Below are positions 47,263 through 55,694 of a DNA stretch of 64,000 bases, in pieces. The notes below the pieces were generated by a model. It searched no databases. It was not told where the DNA came from and worked only from the letters and a program-made list of their open reading frames with translations. Origin of the DNA: Herbaspirillum rubrisubalbicans (lineage in GTDB: Bacteria > Pseudomonadota > Gammaproteobacteria > Burkholderiales > Burkholderiaceae_D); NCBI RefSeq assembly GCF_003719195.1, contig NZ_CP024996.1:3348001-3412000 (forward strand), read 5' to 3'. A program made the position numbers and the translations under genes. Position 1 is the stretch's first letter. Each line of letters opens with the position of its first letter.

Positions 47263-47337
47263 CGGTGTAAAGTGTTGCCTCTGCCGCCGGGCAGGGTCCT
47301 GCAGCGGCAACATCGAAGGATAAAAAAGGAGACTGAC

Positions 47338-47421
47338 ATGAGCGGCGTCATCGTCTTTGCGCTGGAGATGGGCGTGATCGCCCTCATTGCGCTGGCCATC
47401 TACATGGTGATGAAGAAGTAG
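47338..47421 (+). CDS. 27-residue single-span membrane peptide
   Basis: Too short for ordinary gene calling, but well supported: AAAAAAGGAG stands 6 bases before the ATG, the best Shine-Dalgarno in the neighbourhood. The product is MSGVIVFALEMGVIALIALA followed by IYMVMKK, one hydrophobic helix of about 20 residues ending in Lys-Lys. It lies 75 bp from the divergent TauE gene and 96 bp upstream of the SDR gene. It could modulate TauE or another membrane complex, as known small membrane proteins do; no homologue recognised. Confidence 0.6.
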   Translation: MSGVIVFALEMGVIALIALAIYMVMKK

Positions 47422-47517
47422 CCCCGGCCCGCCGCTGGTCAGGCCCGACAGTGTAGCGCAGCCTGCCATCGCCGTCCTGGCGGCCGCAGCGCGCCCTCTT
47501 TAGCAAAGGAAAACCGA

Positions 47518-48306
47518 ATGGATCTGGGAATCAAGGGCAAGACCGCCCTCGTCTGTGCATCGAGCAAGGGCCTGGGCCGCGCCTGCGCGCTCTCGCTGGC
47601 ACGCGAAGGCGTCCACGTGACCATGCTGGCGCGTGGTGCCGAAGCGCTGGAAGCGGCGGCCACGGCGATCCGCCAGGAAGTGGCCGCCACCGGCGCCAGC
47701 GTGCGCACCGTGGTATGCGACATCACCACCCCGGAAGGCCGCGCCCTGGCCCTGGCCGCCTGCCCGGCCCCGGACATTCTGGTGACCAATGCCGGCGGCC
47801 CCAAGCCGGGCGATTTTCGCGAGTGGACGCGAGATGACTGGATCGCAGCGGTGGACGCCAACATGCTCACTCCCATCGAGCTCATCAAGGCCACCGTCGA
47901 TGGCATGATCGCGCGCGGTTTCGGGCGCATCGTCAACATCACCTCCAGCGCGGTGCGCGCCCCGATCGACATCCTGGGCCTTTCCAACGGCGCCCGCTCC
48001 GGGCTGACCGGCTTTGTCGCCGGTCTGGCGCGCAAGACGGTGGCGCATAACGTGACCATCAACAATCTCCTGCCGGGCCCGTTCGAAACCGACCGCCTGC
48101 GCTCCACCGCCACCGGCGCAGCCCAGCAGAGTGGGCGCACGGTCGACGAAGTGCTGGCGGACCGGCGCAAGCTCAATCCGGCCGGACGGTTTGGCGACCC
48201 GGCCGAATTTGGTGATGCCTGCGCTTACCTGTGCAGTGCGCAGGCCGGCTTCATCACCGGGCAGAATCTGTTGATGGATGGCGGGGCCTATCCGGGCACG
48301 TTCTGA
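47518..48306 (+). CDS. Short-chain dehydrogenase/reductase with atypical active site
   Basis: 262 residues, FabG-like Rossmann fold. Cofactor turn CASSKGLGRA replaces TGxxxGxG, NAGG is present, catalytic Ser is in ITSSAVR, and LLMDGGAYPGTF ends the protein. The YxxxK pair is replaced by SNGAR (Ser for Tyr, Arg for Lys) before SGLTGF. Several '3-oxoacyl-reductase-like' SDRs share the LSNxxR form, so this is a subfamily trait rather than decay. Substrate unknown. AAAGGAAA precedes the ATG. Confidence 0.88.
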   Translation: MDLGIKGKTALVCASSKGLGRACALSLAREGVHVTMLARGAEALEAAATAIRQEVAATGASVRTVVCDITTPEGRALALAACPAPDILVTNAGGPKPGDFREWTRDDWIAAVDANMLTPIELIKATVDGMIARGFGRIVNITSSAVRAPIDILGLSNGARSGLTGFVAGLARKTVAHNVTINNLLPGPFETDRLRSTATGAAQQSGRTVDEVLADRRKLNPAGRFGDPAEFGDACAYLCSAQAGFITGQNLLMDGGAYPGTF

Positions 48307-48390
48307 TCGGCCTGGAGCCGCGAGCGTGGCGGTGGGGCGCGGACTCGTTGCAGTTTGGCAAGCGCTGGCTGCAAAACCAGTGATGTGATG

Positions 48391-48396
48391 TATAAT
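48391..48396 (+). promoter_or_regulatory. -10 box of the tRNA-Ser promoter
   Basis: Perfect TATAAT followed by a GC-rich discriminator (GCGGCCC), typical of stringently controlled stable RNA promoters, 42 bp before the tRNA. Confidence 0.6.
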
Positions 48397-48438
48397 GCGG
48401 CCCTCATGCGACGGGCAACTGGCCCGGCTGCATCGCAA

Positions 48439-48528
48439 GGAGGTTTGGGTGAGTGGTTTAAACCAGCAGTCTTGAAAACTGCCGACGGGGTGACCCGTCC
48501 GTGAGTTCGAATCTCACAGCCTCCGCCA
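48439..48528 (+). tRNA. tRNA-Ser (anticodon TGA)
   Basis: 90 nt with encoded CCA (48526-48528). Acceptor GGAGGTT pairs with AGCCTCC; anticodon loop CTTGAAA (TGA at 48473-48475) on stem GCAGT/ACTGC; long variable arm; T-loop GTTCGAATC. Its 3' end faces an integrase gene 61 bp away, so it is the likely attachment site of the island remnant. Confidence 0.97.
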
Positions 48529-48589
48529 AGTTGCCGCAAGTCATTGTTTTAACGTAATATAAGGTACTTTTTTAATTGCGTTGGTACAA

Positions 48590-49888
48590 ATGGCAGGCAC
48601 AAAGCATAGGAAGCAGTTAGAGGCCCTTCACACCGAAAGGGCCCCGATGCCGCCGAATCTTAAGAAAAGTAAGACCGGTATCTACACTTACCGCAAAGTC
48701 CTACCTGCCGACGTCCGGCACGTCTTCGAAAACAAATCCGAAATCAAACGCTCCCTTGGCGACAACAGGGAGCAGGCTATGCTTGCCTACCATCGCATCG
48801 AGGCAGAAATTGGCCAGAAAATAGAGAGCGCGCGTCAGCAGGCCGAGAGCGAGAAAAACTTTGAAGCTCATTTGCAAAAGCCCCGCTCCCAGCGCCAGCC
48901 GGTCCGCATCAAGGGCGATACTCCCAATTTGGGAGCGAGCATTGCTAAATGGACGATGGATGCAATGGCGGCTGAAATGCAAGCCCGCCGTGAAGGGACG
49001 TTTGATGACTATGAGGATGTTAATAAGCAAATCGAAACAAATGTCCCCATCATCAACAAAGCCCTCGCCACCGGGAAAGTAAAGCCATGGCGCTCGCAAA
49101 TTGAACTGTGGTTGGCAGGAAAAGGGTACTACCTTGACGCTACGGAAGCGCAAGTACAAACGCTTACCATCGAATATCTTCGGTTGTTGAAGAAGGCTTA
49201 TGAAGTGCTGGCCTTAAGGCAACAGGGTGAGGATGTTGAATTTGAGGTAATCCTTCCTGAAGGCCCTCTCTTGCGCCCCGTCTGGGAACCCAAGGAAGTA
49301 TATGTGGCGCCTCTCTCCTCGCAGCCCCGTTCGCCAAAGCTATCTGACGTTATCCCTTTGTACGAGAAGCATCTGAGTATCGTCCAACGCAAAACACGTA
49401 CAACGCGTCTTTCGTGGTGGCGCCGGCTTGTCGATTTCTGTGACGACAAGCCTATCCAGGAAGTCACTAAAACAGATATCTACGCTTTCTTCGAAACCCG
49501 CCTCAAGGCTTCAGGCGATGACAATTGGACGATGGATACGAACAGCAAGGTCAAACGAGAATTCATTTTCGTGTTTTCCTTGGCTGATGCGCACGGCATT
49601 ACCAATGAGAATCCCGCCAGTGCGCTCCGTGCTATGCCCCAAATTTCCGCCGAAGATGAAAAGAAACGGCGGAAGCCTCGCTATCCATTCACAGACGAGA
49701 AACTGAACACTATCTTTGCATCTGAGTGGTATGACCCTGACTCGGAAAAGATGCGCGGGCGTATGAAGTGGGACTTGGCAGCACGATACTGGATTCCACT
49801 GATTTGCCTCCATCACGGTCTACGGGTCCGAGAAGCGACTCAGATAGGGATTTTGACTTTTCTTTTTGTGCAGCAACAAACACGCTAA
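48590..49888 (+). pseudogene. Tyrosine-recombinase integrase, truncated
   Basis: 432 codons. The N-terminal arm-binding region (KKSKTGIYTYRKVLPADVRHVF) and core-binding domain (about 220-330; LSDVIPLYEKHLSIVQ) are intact, and the catalytic domain begins. The first catalytic Arg is in LHHGLRVREATQ; right after it the frame runs into ILTFLFVQQQTR and stops. The Lys, HxxR, His/Trp and Tyr parts of the active site are missing and no matching frame follows, so the enzyme cannot be active. The break lies near 49842, where unrelated AT-rich sequence starts. ATG 48590 or the TTG at 48581 may be the start. Confidence 0.85.
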
Positions 49889-50205
49889 TTAGATCCTCGG
49901 CTGCCCCAAGTTGCGTTAACCAAGACGGCGCCAAGTTTCGCGTCCTCAGCCATTTAGGCCACGGAAAATGCTGGATTAGTGATGCTTATACGATCGAAGG
50001 TTATCTTCCTCAAAAATACTTTGACTCTGGAAAGATCACTCTAAACAAAGGCAGAATCAAAGTCGCGTCTAAAGTGTCTCTTGCGAGAGAATATAGGAAG
50101 GAAAATGAACGCCTTGGCCTGATTGAACAATTTGGGTCACATGCTCCTAAGCCACTCAATCACCTTCTTCGGCTTTATAAATTCATCCAAGCAGCAAACA
50201 AGTAG
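49843..50205 (+). pseudogene. 3' fragment of an unidentified island gene, possibly an OLD/TOPRIM-type nuclease
   Basis: 120 codons open to a natural stop, fused out of frame to the broken integrase; the 25 codons before it in this frame are integrase sequence read in the wrong frame. The stretch CWISDAYTIEGYLPQKYF resembles the EIENYLP segment near the end of OLD-family/AAA-TOPRIM nucleases, and the rest is Lys-rich and helical. It is clearly more AT-rich than the flanking genes. The family suggestion is weak and rests on that one segment. It is best read as the far end of a defence or phage-related gene left by a deletion. Confidence 0.45.
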
Positions 50206-50318
50206 GTCATTACCCTTTCCCCCAAACCAAAAAAACGCGCTTCATCGCGCCCGAGATCACGCGCCACATCGCACTGGCCATATCCCCGCATGGCGAACTG
50301 AGCCTGGCGTGCCGAACG

Positions 50319-50600
50319 GTGACGCAGTTGATCAAGGAACTGGCCCAGGACAGTGCGGATATCTCAGACCTCCACCAGGGGCTGTTCAAGACGCAACAAT
50401 CGCTGTCCATTTTCGTCAAGTCGATTGACCCTCAGAAGCAAGCTGCAATGAACCATCCTCGCTACCTTGATCACCGCAAGCTAGTTCGTGGGATTCAATT
50501 GCAACGTTCCCGCTTGCGCGTGTCTCGCTACGGTATGGCGGCGACTCCCTACCACCCGACATATCTGAATCACATCAAAAATGGAGAATGCGTAACATGA
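50319..50600 (+). CDS. Unrecognised small ORF coupled to the globin gene
   Basis: 93 codons from a GTG. The same frame is open without an ATG for at least 100 bases upstream (it reads TRFIAPEITRHIALAISPHG), so it may be the tail of a longer, broken gene. The first half is plausible protein (TQLIKELAQDSADISDLHQG); the second is Arg/His-rich. Its TGA overlaps the globin ATG (ATGA), which would couple the two if it is translated. No family recognised. Confidence 0.35.
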   Translation: MTQLIKELAQDSADISDLHQGLFKTQQSLSIFVKSIDPQKQAAMNHPRYLDHRKLVRGIQLQRSRLRVSRYGMAATPYHPTYLNHIKNGECVT

Positions 50601-51079
50601 ATGAAACTCAAGCATCCGAGCTGCAAAAGCCATCCCTCTATGAACGTCTGGGAGGCTATGACGCGATCTACAAGTTCGCAGGAGAAGTACTGCGAACCTG
50701 TATGAAGCACCCGGACATAGGCCATATCTGGAGCCATATGTCGGAATCCACCTTCCAGAAGGAGCACATCAATTTTGTCGATTTTCTGTCGGTTCACTGG
50801 GGCGGAAATGCGCAGTACAGAGGGCGCGACATGGTGACGGCACACCGCGGAATGGGCCTCACCGAGGTTCACTGGCAAGCGGTAATGGAATGCATGGACG
50901 AGTGCTACGACAACTTCGCGGTACCTACCGATATCCGGGAAGAAGTCACGGCCTTTCTCACCAAGTTCAAACCGGCTGTCATCGGCAGCCCATCCTACCG
51001 CGACGTGGTGCTGGCCCATCCAGAAATGGATGTGGCCAAGGGAATGAAAAGCGTGGGCATCACCTGGCCCAAACATTGA
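50597..51079 (+). CDS. Truncated haemoglobin (group I-like)
   Basis: 160 residues. A 2/2 globin: SLYERLGGYDAIYKFAGEVL at the N-terminus, the FQKEHINFVDFLS helix, proximal His in TAHRGMGLTEVHW and a C-terminal helix VTAFLTKFKPAVIG, with a further 25-residue tail. Such globins bind O2 or NO and protect against nitrosative stress or serve oxygen-sensitive enzymes. GGAG lies about 12 bases before the ATG. It sits between the island scar and the aldoxime-nitrile genes; a link to the oxygen-sensitive haem dehydratase there is only a guess. Confidence 0.85.
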   Translation: MNETQASELQKPSLYERLGGYDAIYKFAGEVLRTCMKHPDIGHIWSHMSESTFQKEHINFVDFLSVHWGGNAQYRGRDMVTAHRGMGLTEVHWQAVMECMDECYDNFAVPTDIREEVTAFLTKFKPAVIGSPSYRDVVLAHPEMDVAKGMKSVGITWPKH

Positions 51080-51099
51080 TTCTCTGCTTGTACGAAACT

Positions 51100-51131
51100 T
51101 GATCAATTGGTGATCGATCACCAATTGATCA
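51100..51131. repeat. 32-bp perfect palindrome with four GATC sites
   Basis: TGATCAATTGGTGATC followed exactly by its reverse complement, 20 bp after the globin stop. GATC occurs four times. There is no T run and the symmetry has no loop, so it looks more like a protein-binding or cruciform site than a terminator. Confidence 0.8.
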
Positions 51132-51422
51132 TCAATTTCATGTCCCACACAGGTTAGGCAAACGCTGCTTCGATACCCCCAGAGCCAGCTACTACACCGC
51201 TAGGTCTGCCTCCAGATCAAAGACTGCAACGGCGTGCACGAGCTGCTGCGCATGGCCGCCTGCATCTCGGCCACGGCCTGCGGCGGCCTGGCATTGAGCA
51301 TGGTATGACGCAACTGTGCCGAGATATGCGTGATCATCAATTCCACATCCGCCCTGCGGCCTGCACTCAAGCCGTGAGCCATCGGGCTGCTCAAGCGCGC
51401 ACCACGATGGCTTCCCGCTCGC
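51132..51422. other. Gap between the globin and the SphA-like gene, probably gene debris
   Basis: With the palindrome the gap is about 340 bp. A 64-codon minus-strand frame (51200-51394, TTG start, MITHISAQLRHTMLNARPPQ inside) has some coding character, but no recognisable family and no Shine-Dalgarno. It may be the remains of a gene broken at the island edge. Confidence 0.3.
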
Positions 51423-52334
51423 TCAGAAGATCTGCAGCAATCGCAGGTTCAGACGGAAGTTCTCCTTGAAGCCGTTGTCCACCGACAAGTCGCGGCCGAT
51501 ACTGCCCATGATCTGCGTCTTGGGTCCCACGAAGGTGCTGCCACCGAAGGAAATCTTCAACTGATTGGGTTGATCGTGGCTGTCCACCCCATTGACAGTG
51601 GTCTCGCCGCCCCAGGTGCGCGACAGCCCCGCGCTGGCGTTGGTGGTGGCAGAAAACTGGTAGCGCAGATAGGACTGCAATTGATAAAGCGGTGCTTGGC
51701 GCATACTGCCTCGACCACTTCCATAATCGTTGTTCTTGCCATAGACCATCACATCCCCGGTCAGGTCGAGATACAAGGGGCCGGATATCTGCTGGACCAG
51801 ACCGGCTTGCAGGTCGAACTTCCAGCGGTTCTCGCCGACATTGAGCGCGCGACTGTCGGAATACGATCCAGTGGGCAGGTAGAGATAGGGAGCCACAGCG
51901 AAGAAGGTTGATTTCGCTGGATCGTTGATGAGCCAGACGGGTGCGGCCAGGATCAGGTCACCCAAGGCGTTCTCATTGCCCAGCGCCTTGATGTCGCGAC
52001 CACTGCGCAGACTGGCGAAGGGAAGCAGCACCTGGGGGCCCACGGTATAGCCACCGATGTTCATGTAATGCACCAGACGCAGGATGGTCACATCGGAGGT
52101 CAACAAAGGATTGCCAGGATTGCGGTTACCGTTGGTATAGCTGGCGTCGCGTTCGGCATGTTGCTGGTACAGCAGGCCGGCGGTGGTGCCAGCCGGCGCC
52201 GGCACATAATCTGCCGGGTCCACATCGATGGCACACGCGTCGGCCATCACGCCCATCGCCAAGGCAACGGCAATGGAGAATAAGACCGCTCGCAACGAGG
52301 CGAAACGGCGCCCTGCTTTTTGGTTCATGTTCAT
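51423..52334 (-). CDS. Outer-membrane protein, SphA/phenol-MetA-degradation family
   Basis: 303 residues. A signal peptide (about 12-38, hydrophobic VLFSIAVALAMGVMADA) is followed by a beta-rich protein with alternating aromatic residues and a terminal Phe (LNLRLLQIF), the outer-membrane assembly signature. YLPTGSYSDSRALNVGENRW is the hallmark of the SphA-like 'transporter' family found beside catabolic genes. AGAGG lies before the ATG at 52334. Divergent from the amidase gene, so it may be induced with the aldoxime-nitrile operon and admit hydrophobic substrates; this is inferred from position. Confidence 0.85.
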   Translation of the reverse strand: MNMNQKAGRRFASLRAVLFSIAVALAMGVMADACAIDVDPADYVPAPAGTTAGLLYQQHAERDASYTNGNRNPGNPLLTSDVTILRLVHYMNIGGYTVGPQVLLPFASLRSGRDIKALGNENALGDLILAAPVWLINDPAKSTFFAVAPYLYLPTGSYSDSRALNVGENRWKFDLQAGLVQQISGPLYLDLTGDVMVYGKNNDYGSGRGSMRQAPLYQLQSYLRYQFSATTNASAGLSRTWGGETTVNGVDSHDQPNQLKISFGGSTFVGPKTQIMGSIGRDLSVDNGFKENFRLNLRLLQIF

Positions 52335-52614
52335 CTTGTCCTCTCTTTTCATATGGATGGAATCGCCGTGTTCCGGGCCGGCGTTGTCACACGCCCGCAC
52401 CGATCCGACGGTGATGAAAAGATAAAGAGGCGAGGCCCGCCTGACTCGTCAAATCAGGCCAAGGTACTTGCCATAACAAGACATTTTGAGAGCCGATATT
52501 TTCCACGTCCGCCTTGACATGGATGACGCAACGGTCGCGCCCTTGCTGGCTTGCAGAATGGAAATCCAACAATGCGTAAATGATTTCTTATTTTCCTCAC
52601 AGGCTCGCCGCTTG

Positions 52615-52659
52615 GCGGACTTGTCCGCAAATGACAAACGAATGACCTGTACGGACAAG
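52615..52659. promoter_or_regulatory. Inverted repeats, candidate regulator site
   Basis: GCGGAC-TT-GTCCGC (52615-52628) is a perfect dyad. Its CTTGTCCG half returns inverted as CGGACAAG at 52652-52659. Three copies of one half-site in 45 bp suggest a binding region, perhaps of the AraC protein encoded after the operon. Confidence 0.35.
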
Positions 52660-52741
52660 CAGCAATAGTGACGCTCGCCAATGATAGCGATGCGCGGTGG
52701 CCGTCCCGAGCTTGCGGACCGCCGCTGCTGACCTTCCCATT

Positions 52742-52767
52742 GCAGTGCAATGCACCCTGGCAGTGCA
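52742..52767 (+). promoter_or_regulatory. Direct repeat GCAGTGCA next to the amidase start
   Basis: GCAGTGCA at 52742-52749 and 52760-52767, 18 bp apart. The first also lies in the dyad GTGCA-A-TGCAC (52745-52755). Tandem half-sites are usual for AraC regulators, but the spacing is shorter than the common 21 bp, and the site is only 26-51 bp before the ATG. Confidence 0.3.
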
Positions 52768-52792
52768 TTCGAAATACAGGAGCGCGAATTTC

Positions 52793-54307
52793 ATGTCTAT
52801 CGTCCGACCCACCCCTGAGCAACTCAAAGAGCTCGCCAGTTCCCTGCACATCCAGCTCACCACGGAGCAGGCCAGTCAATATCTGGACTTGATGCAGGCC
52901 AGCTTCGATGCCTACGATGTCATCGATGGCTTGCCCGATGAAATTCCTGCCATCAAATACCCGCGCTCGGCAGGCGCACGTCCCGCCGCCAAGGACAATC
53001 CCCTCAACGCCTGGGCCTGCAAAAGCACCGTCAAGGGCGCCGCCGCGGGCAAGCTGGCGGGCCGCACCGTGGTGCTCAAGGACAATGTGGCGCTAGCGGG
53101 TGTGCCCATGATGAATGGTTCTTCCACTCTGGAAGGCTTCGTGCCGAGCTACGACGCCAGCGTCGTGACCCGCCTGCTCGATGCCGGTGCCACCATTCTG
53201 GGCAAGGCCACCTGCGAGCATTTCTGCCTGTCGGGCGGCAGCCATACCTCCGATCCCGCGCCGGTCCACAACCCGCGTCGCCACGGCTATGCTTCCGGTG
53301 GTTCCTCATCGGGTAGTGCTGCGCTGGTGGCGGCAGGCGAAGCGGACATGGCCATCGGTGGCGATCAGGGCGGCTCGATCCGCATTCCCTCGGCCTTCTG
53401 CGGCACTTATGGCATGAAGGCCACGCATGGCCTGGTTCCCTATACCGGTGTCATGCCCATTGAAGCGACGGTCGATCATGTGGGACCGATCACCGCCAAC
53501 GTGCGCGACAACGCGCTGATGCTGGAAGTCATCGCCGGCGCCGATGGCCTCGATCCGCGTCAATACGCGCCCCAGGTGCAGCCCTATACCGCAGCGCTTG
53601 ATCGTGGCGTGCGTGGTCTGAAGATCGGCATTCTCACCGAAGGTTTTGCCCTGGGCAATATGGATAAGCGGGTGGCCGACAAGGTGCAGGAGGCGATTGC
53701 CCAACTGGAAAAACTGGGGGCCTCAGTGGCCACCGTATCGGTCGAGGAACATGTGCTGGCCGGCGCCCTCTGGCAGCCCATCGGCTGCGAAGGCCTGACC
53801 ATGCAGATGATGCATGGCAACGGCATGGGCTTCAACTGGAAGGGTCTCTACGACCTTGGTCTGCTGGACCGTCACGCCCACTGGCGCGACCATGCCGACG
53901 ATCTGTCGGCCACGCTCAAGCTGTGCATGTTCGTCGGCCAATACGGGCTGACCCGGTATCAAGGTCGCTTCTACGCCAAGGCCCAGAACATCGCCCGCCG
54001 TGCTCGCGCCGGCTACGACAAGGCGCTAGCCGATTTCGATCTGCTGGTCATGCCCACCGTCCCCATCATCGCGCAGCCATTGCCCGCCGCAGGCTGCCCC
54101 TTGTCCGACTATGTCGCGCGCGCGTTCGAGATGATCGGCAACACCGCGCCATTGGACATCACCGGCCACCCGGCCATGTCCATTCCCTGTGGCACGGTGG
54201 AAGGCCTGCCCGTTGGATTGATGCTGGTCGGCAAACACTACGCCGAAGCCACGCTCTATCAGGCCGCGGCGGCCTTCGAGGCCAGCATGGATTGGCAGCA
54301 GCACTGA
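52793..54307 (+). CDS. Amidase of the nitrile pathway (amidase-signature family)
   Basis: 504 residues. Hydrolyses the amide made by nitrile hydratase to acid plus ammonia. The Ser-cisSer-Lys triad is clear: Lys96 (VVLKDN), Ser171 (GGSSSGS) and Ser195 ([10 protein letters not shown]). These numbers equal those of the Rhodococcus enantioselective amidases that accompany Fe-type nitrile hydratases, and the helical N-terminal 80 residues are also shared. Start at [10 protein letters not shown] with AGGAG 10 bases upstream. First gene of a five-gene operon ending at the terminator at 58053. Confidence 0.95.
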   Translation: MSIVRPTPEQLKELASSLHIQLTTEQASQYLDLMQASFDAYDVIDGLPDEIPAIKYPRSAGARPAAKDNPLNAWACKSTVKGAAAGKLAGRTVVLKDNVALAGVPMMNGSSTLEGFVPSYDASVVTRLLDAGATILGKATCEHFCLSGGSHTSDPAPVHNPRRHGYASGGSSSGSAALVAAGEADMAIGGDQGGSIRIPSAFCGTYGMKATHGLVPYTGVMPIEATVDHVGPITANVRDNALMLEVIAGADGLDPRQYAPQVQPYTAALDRGVRGLKIGILTEGFALGNMDKRVADKVQEAIAQLEKLGASVATVSVEEHVLAGALWQPIGCEGLTMQMMHGNGMGFNWKGLYDLGLLDRHAHWRDHADDLSATLKLCMFVGQYGLTRYQGRFYAKAQNIARRARAGYDKALADFDLLVMPTVPIIAQPLPAAGCPLSDYVARAFEMIGNTAPLDITGHPAMSIPCGTVEGLPVGLMLVGKHYAEATLYQAAAAFEASMDWQQH

Positions 54308-54377
54308 TGTTTCTTTCGTGAAGTTCTTAACAGCATTTTTTACCACCCCGCATGTTCAAGCCAGGAGTCAAAAAATC

Positions 54378-54977
54378 ATGAGCAATCCATCCTCTTCCGT
54401 ACAAACTTCCACCCCGGGTGAACGGGCCTGGGCGCTCTTCAAGGTGCTCAACGACAAGAAGCTGATCCCGGAAGGCTATATCGAAGGCCTGACCGATCTG
54501 CTGGCCAACAAGTTCTCCCCGGCCAATGGCGCCCGCGTGGTGGCCAAGGCCTGGAGCGACCCGCAATACCGCGAATTGCTGCTGCGTGACGGCACCGCCG
54601 CCTGCGAACAGTTCGGCTATACCGGCCCCCAGGGCGAATATATCGTGGCGCTGGAAGACACGCCCACCCTCAAGAACGTGATCGTCTGCAGCCTGTGCTC
54701 CTGCACCAACTGGCCGGTACTGGGCCTGCCACCGGAGTGGTACAAGGGCTTCGAATTCCGCGCCCGCCTGGTGCGCGAAGGACGCACGGTGCTCGCCGAA
54801 CTCGGCACCGAACTACCCAAGGACATGGCCGTGAAAGTCTGGGACACCAGCGCCGAGACCCGTTACCTGGTGCTGCCGATGCGCCCGGCCGGCACCGAAG
54901 GCTGGAGCGAAGAGGCACTCAGCAAGCTCGTCACCAAGGATGTGCTCATCGGCGTGGCCCTGCCCAAGGTGGGCTAA
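54378..54977 (+). CDS. nthA: Nitrile hydratase alpha subunit, Fe-type
   Basis: 199 residues. Carries the non-haem iron centre that hydrates nitriles to amides. The metal motif is VCSLCSCT with Cys104, Cys107, Ser108 and Cys109; Ser rather than Thr after the first Cys marks the iron type. Two of these Cys are oxidised to sulfinic and sulfenic acid in known enzymes, and iron types can be NO-inactivated and light-reactivated. Start MSNPSSSVQ with AGGAG upstream; the longer frame before it is untranslated leader. 57 bp before nthB. Confidence 0.97.
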   Translation: MSNPSSSVQTSTPGERAWALFKVLNDKKLIPEGYIEGLTDLLANKFSPANGARVVAKAWSDPQYRELLLRDGTAACEQFGYTGPQGEYIVALEDTPTLKNVIVCSLCSCTNWPVLGLPPEWYKGFEFRARLVREGRTVLAELGTELPKDMAVKVWDTSAETRYLVLPMRPAGTEGWSEEALSKLVTKDVLIGVALPKVG

Positions 54978-55034
54978 TCGCGGCCCCGATCCCCGAGCAC
55001 TTCTCTTTCACATTCAATTAACGGAGATTCAAAC

Positions 55035-55694
55035 ATGGATGGCTTTCACGACCTCGGCGGTGTTCAAGGCTTCGGCCGTATTCCGCATACCATCAACAGC
55101 CTCGATTACAAGAAGGTCTTCAAGCAGGACTGGGAACATCTGGCCTATACCCTGATGTTCCTGGGCGCCGATCACATGAAGCTCTACAGCGTGGACGAAG
55201 TGCGTCACGCGGTGGAACGCATCGAATTCCGCCAGCAGGCCAACACCCAGTACTACGAGCGCTATGTCATCGCCACCGCATCACTGCTGGTCGAGCAAGG
55301 CGTGCTGACCCAACAAGAACTCGATGAAGCGCTGGGCTCCCACTTCAAACTGGCCAGCCCCGCGCAGTCCAAGGGCCGCCCCGCCATCACCGGCCGCCCG
55401 CCCTTCGAAGTCGGCGACCGCGTGCTGGTGCGCGACGAACGTGTCACCGGCCACATCCGCTGCCCAGGCTATGTGCGCGGCAAAGAAGGCGTGGTGCTCC
55501 ACCGTACCACCGAACAGTGGCCCTTCCCCGACACCATCGGCCACGGCGACAAGAGTGCCGTGATGCAGCCGACCTATCACGTCCAGTTCAGGAACCGTGA
55601 TGTGTGGGGCGATGCTTGCGATGATGGCTTCGTGGTGGTGGATCTGTTCGAAGGCTATCTGGACAAGGTACCGCAACAAGGTGGGCGCGCATGA
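55035..55694 (+). CDS. nthB: Nitrile hydratase beta subunit
   Basis: 219 residues. Pairs with alpha to form the active dimer. Starts with the family signature [16 protein letters not shown]; the C-terminal SH3-like barrel has [19 protein letters not shown] and HTRCPxYVRGKxG-like [11 protein letters not shown], whose Arg residues bond the oxidised cysteines of alpha. Gene order alpha-beta is that of Fe-type enzymes. Its TGA overlaps the activator ATG (ATGA). Confidence 0.97.
   Translation: MDGFHDLGGVQGFGRIPHTINSLDYKKVFKQDWEHLAYTLMFLGADHMKLYSVDEVRHAVERIEFRQQANTQYYERYVIATASLLVEQGVLTQQELDEALGSHFKLASPAQSKGRPAITGRPPFEVGDRVLVRDERVTGHIRCPGYVRGKEGVVLHRTTEQWPFPDTIGHGDKSAVMQPTYHVQFRNRDVWGDACDDGFVVVDLFEGYLDKVPQQGGRA

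Larger units (their letters stand above)
52335..52792. other. 458-bp divergent control region of the aldoxime-nitrile genes
   Basis: No gene is convincing here; short frames on both strands lack family likeness. It contains several repeats described separately. An isolated TTGACA (52514-52519) has no -10 partner at 16-18 bp, and no sigma-54 GG-N10-GC pair of good quality was found. Confidence 0.5.

Noticed and set aside
48529..52334. Second att site (direct repeat of the tRNA-Ser 3' end)
   Set aside because: I searched by eye for the T-arm/acceptor sequence downstream and found none, so no attR is claimed.
52514..52519. TTGACA as the -35 of the amidase operon promoter
   Set aside because: No -10-like hexamer at 16-18 bp downstream and nearly 280 bp from the start codon.
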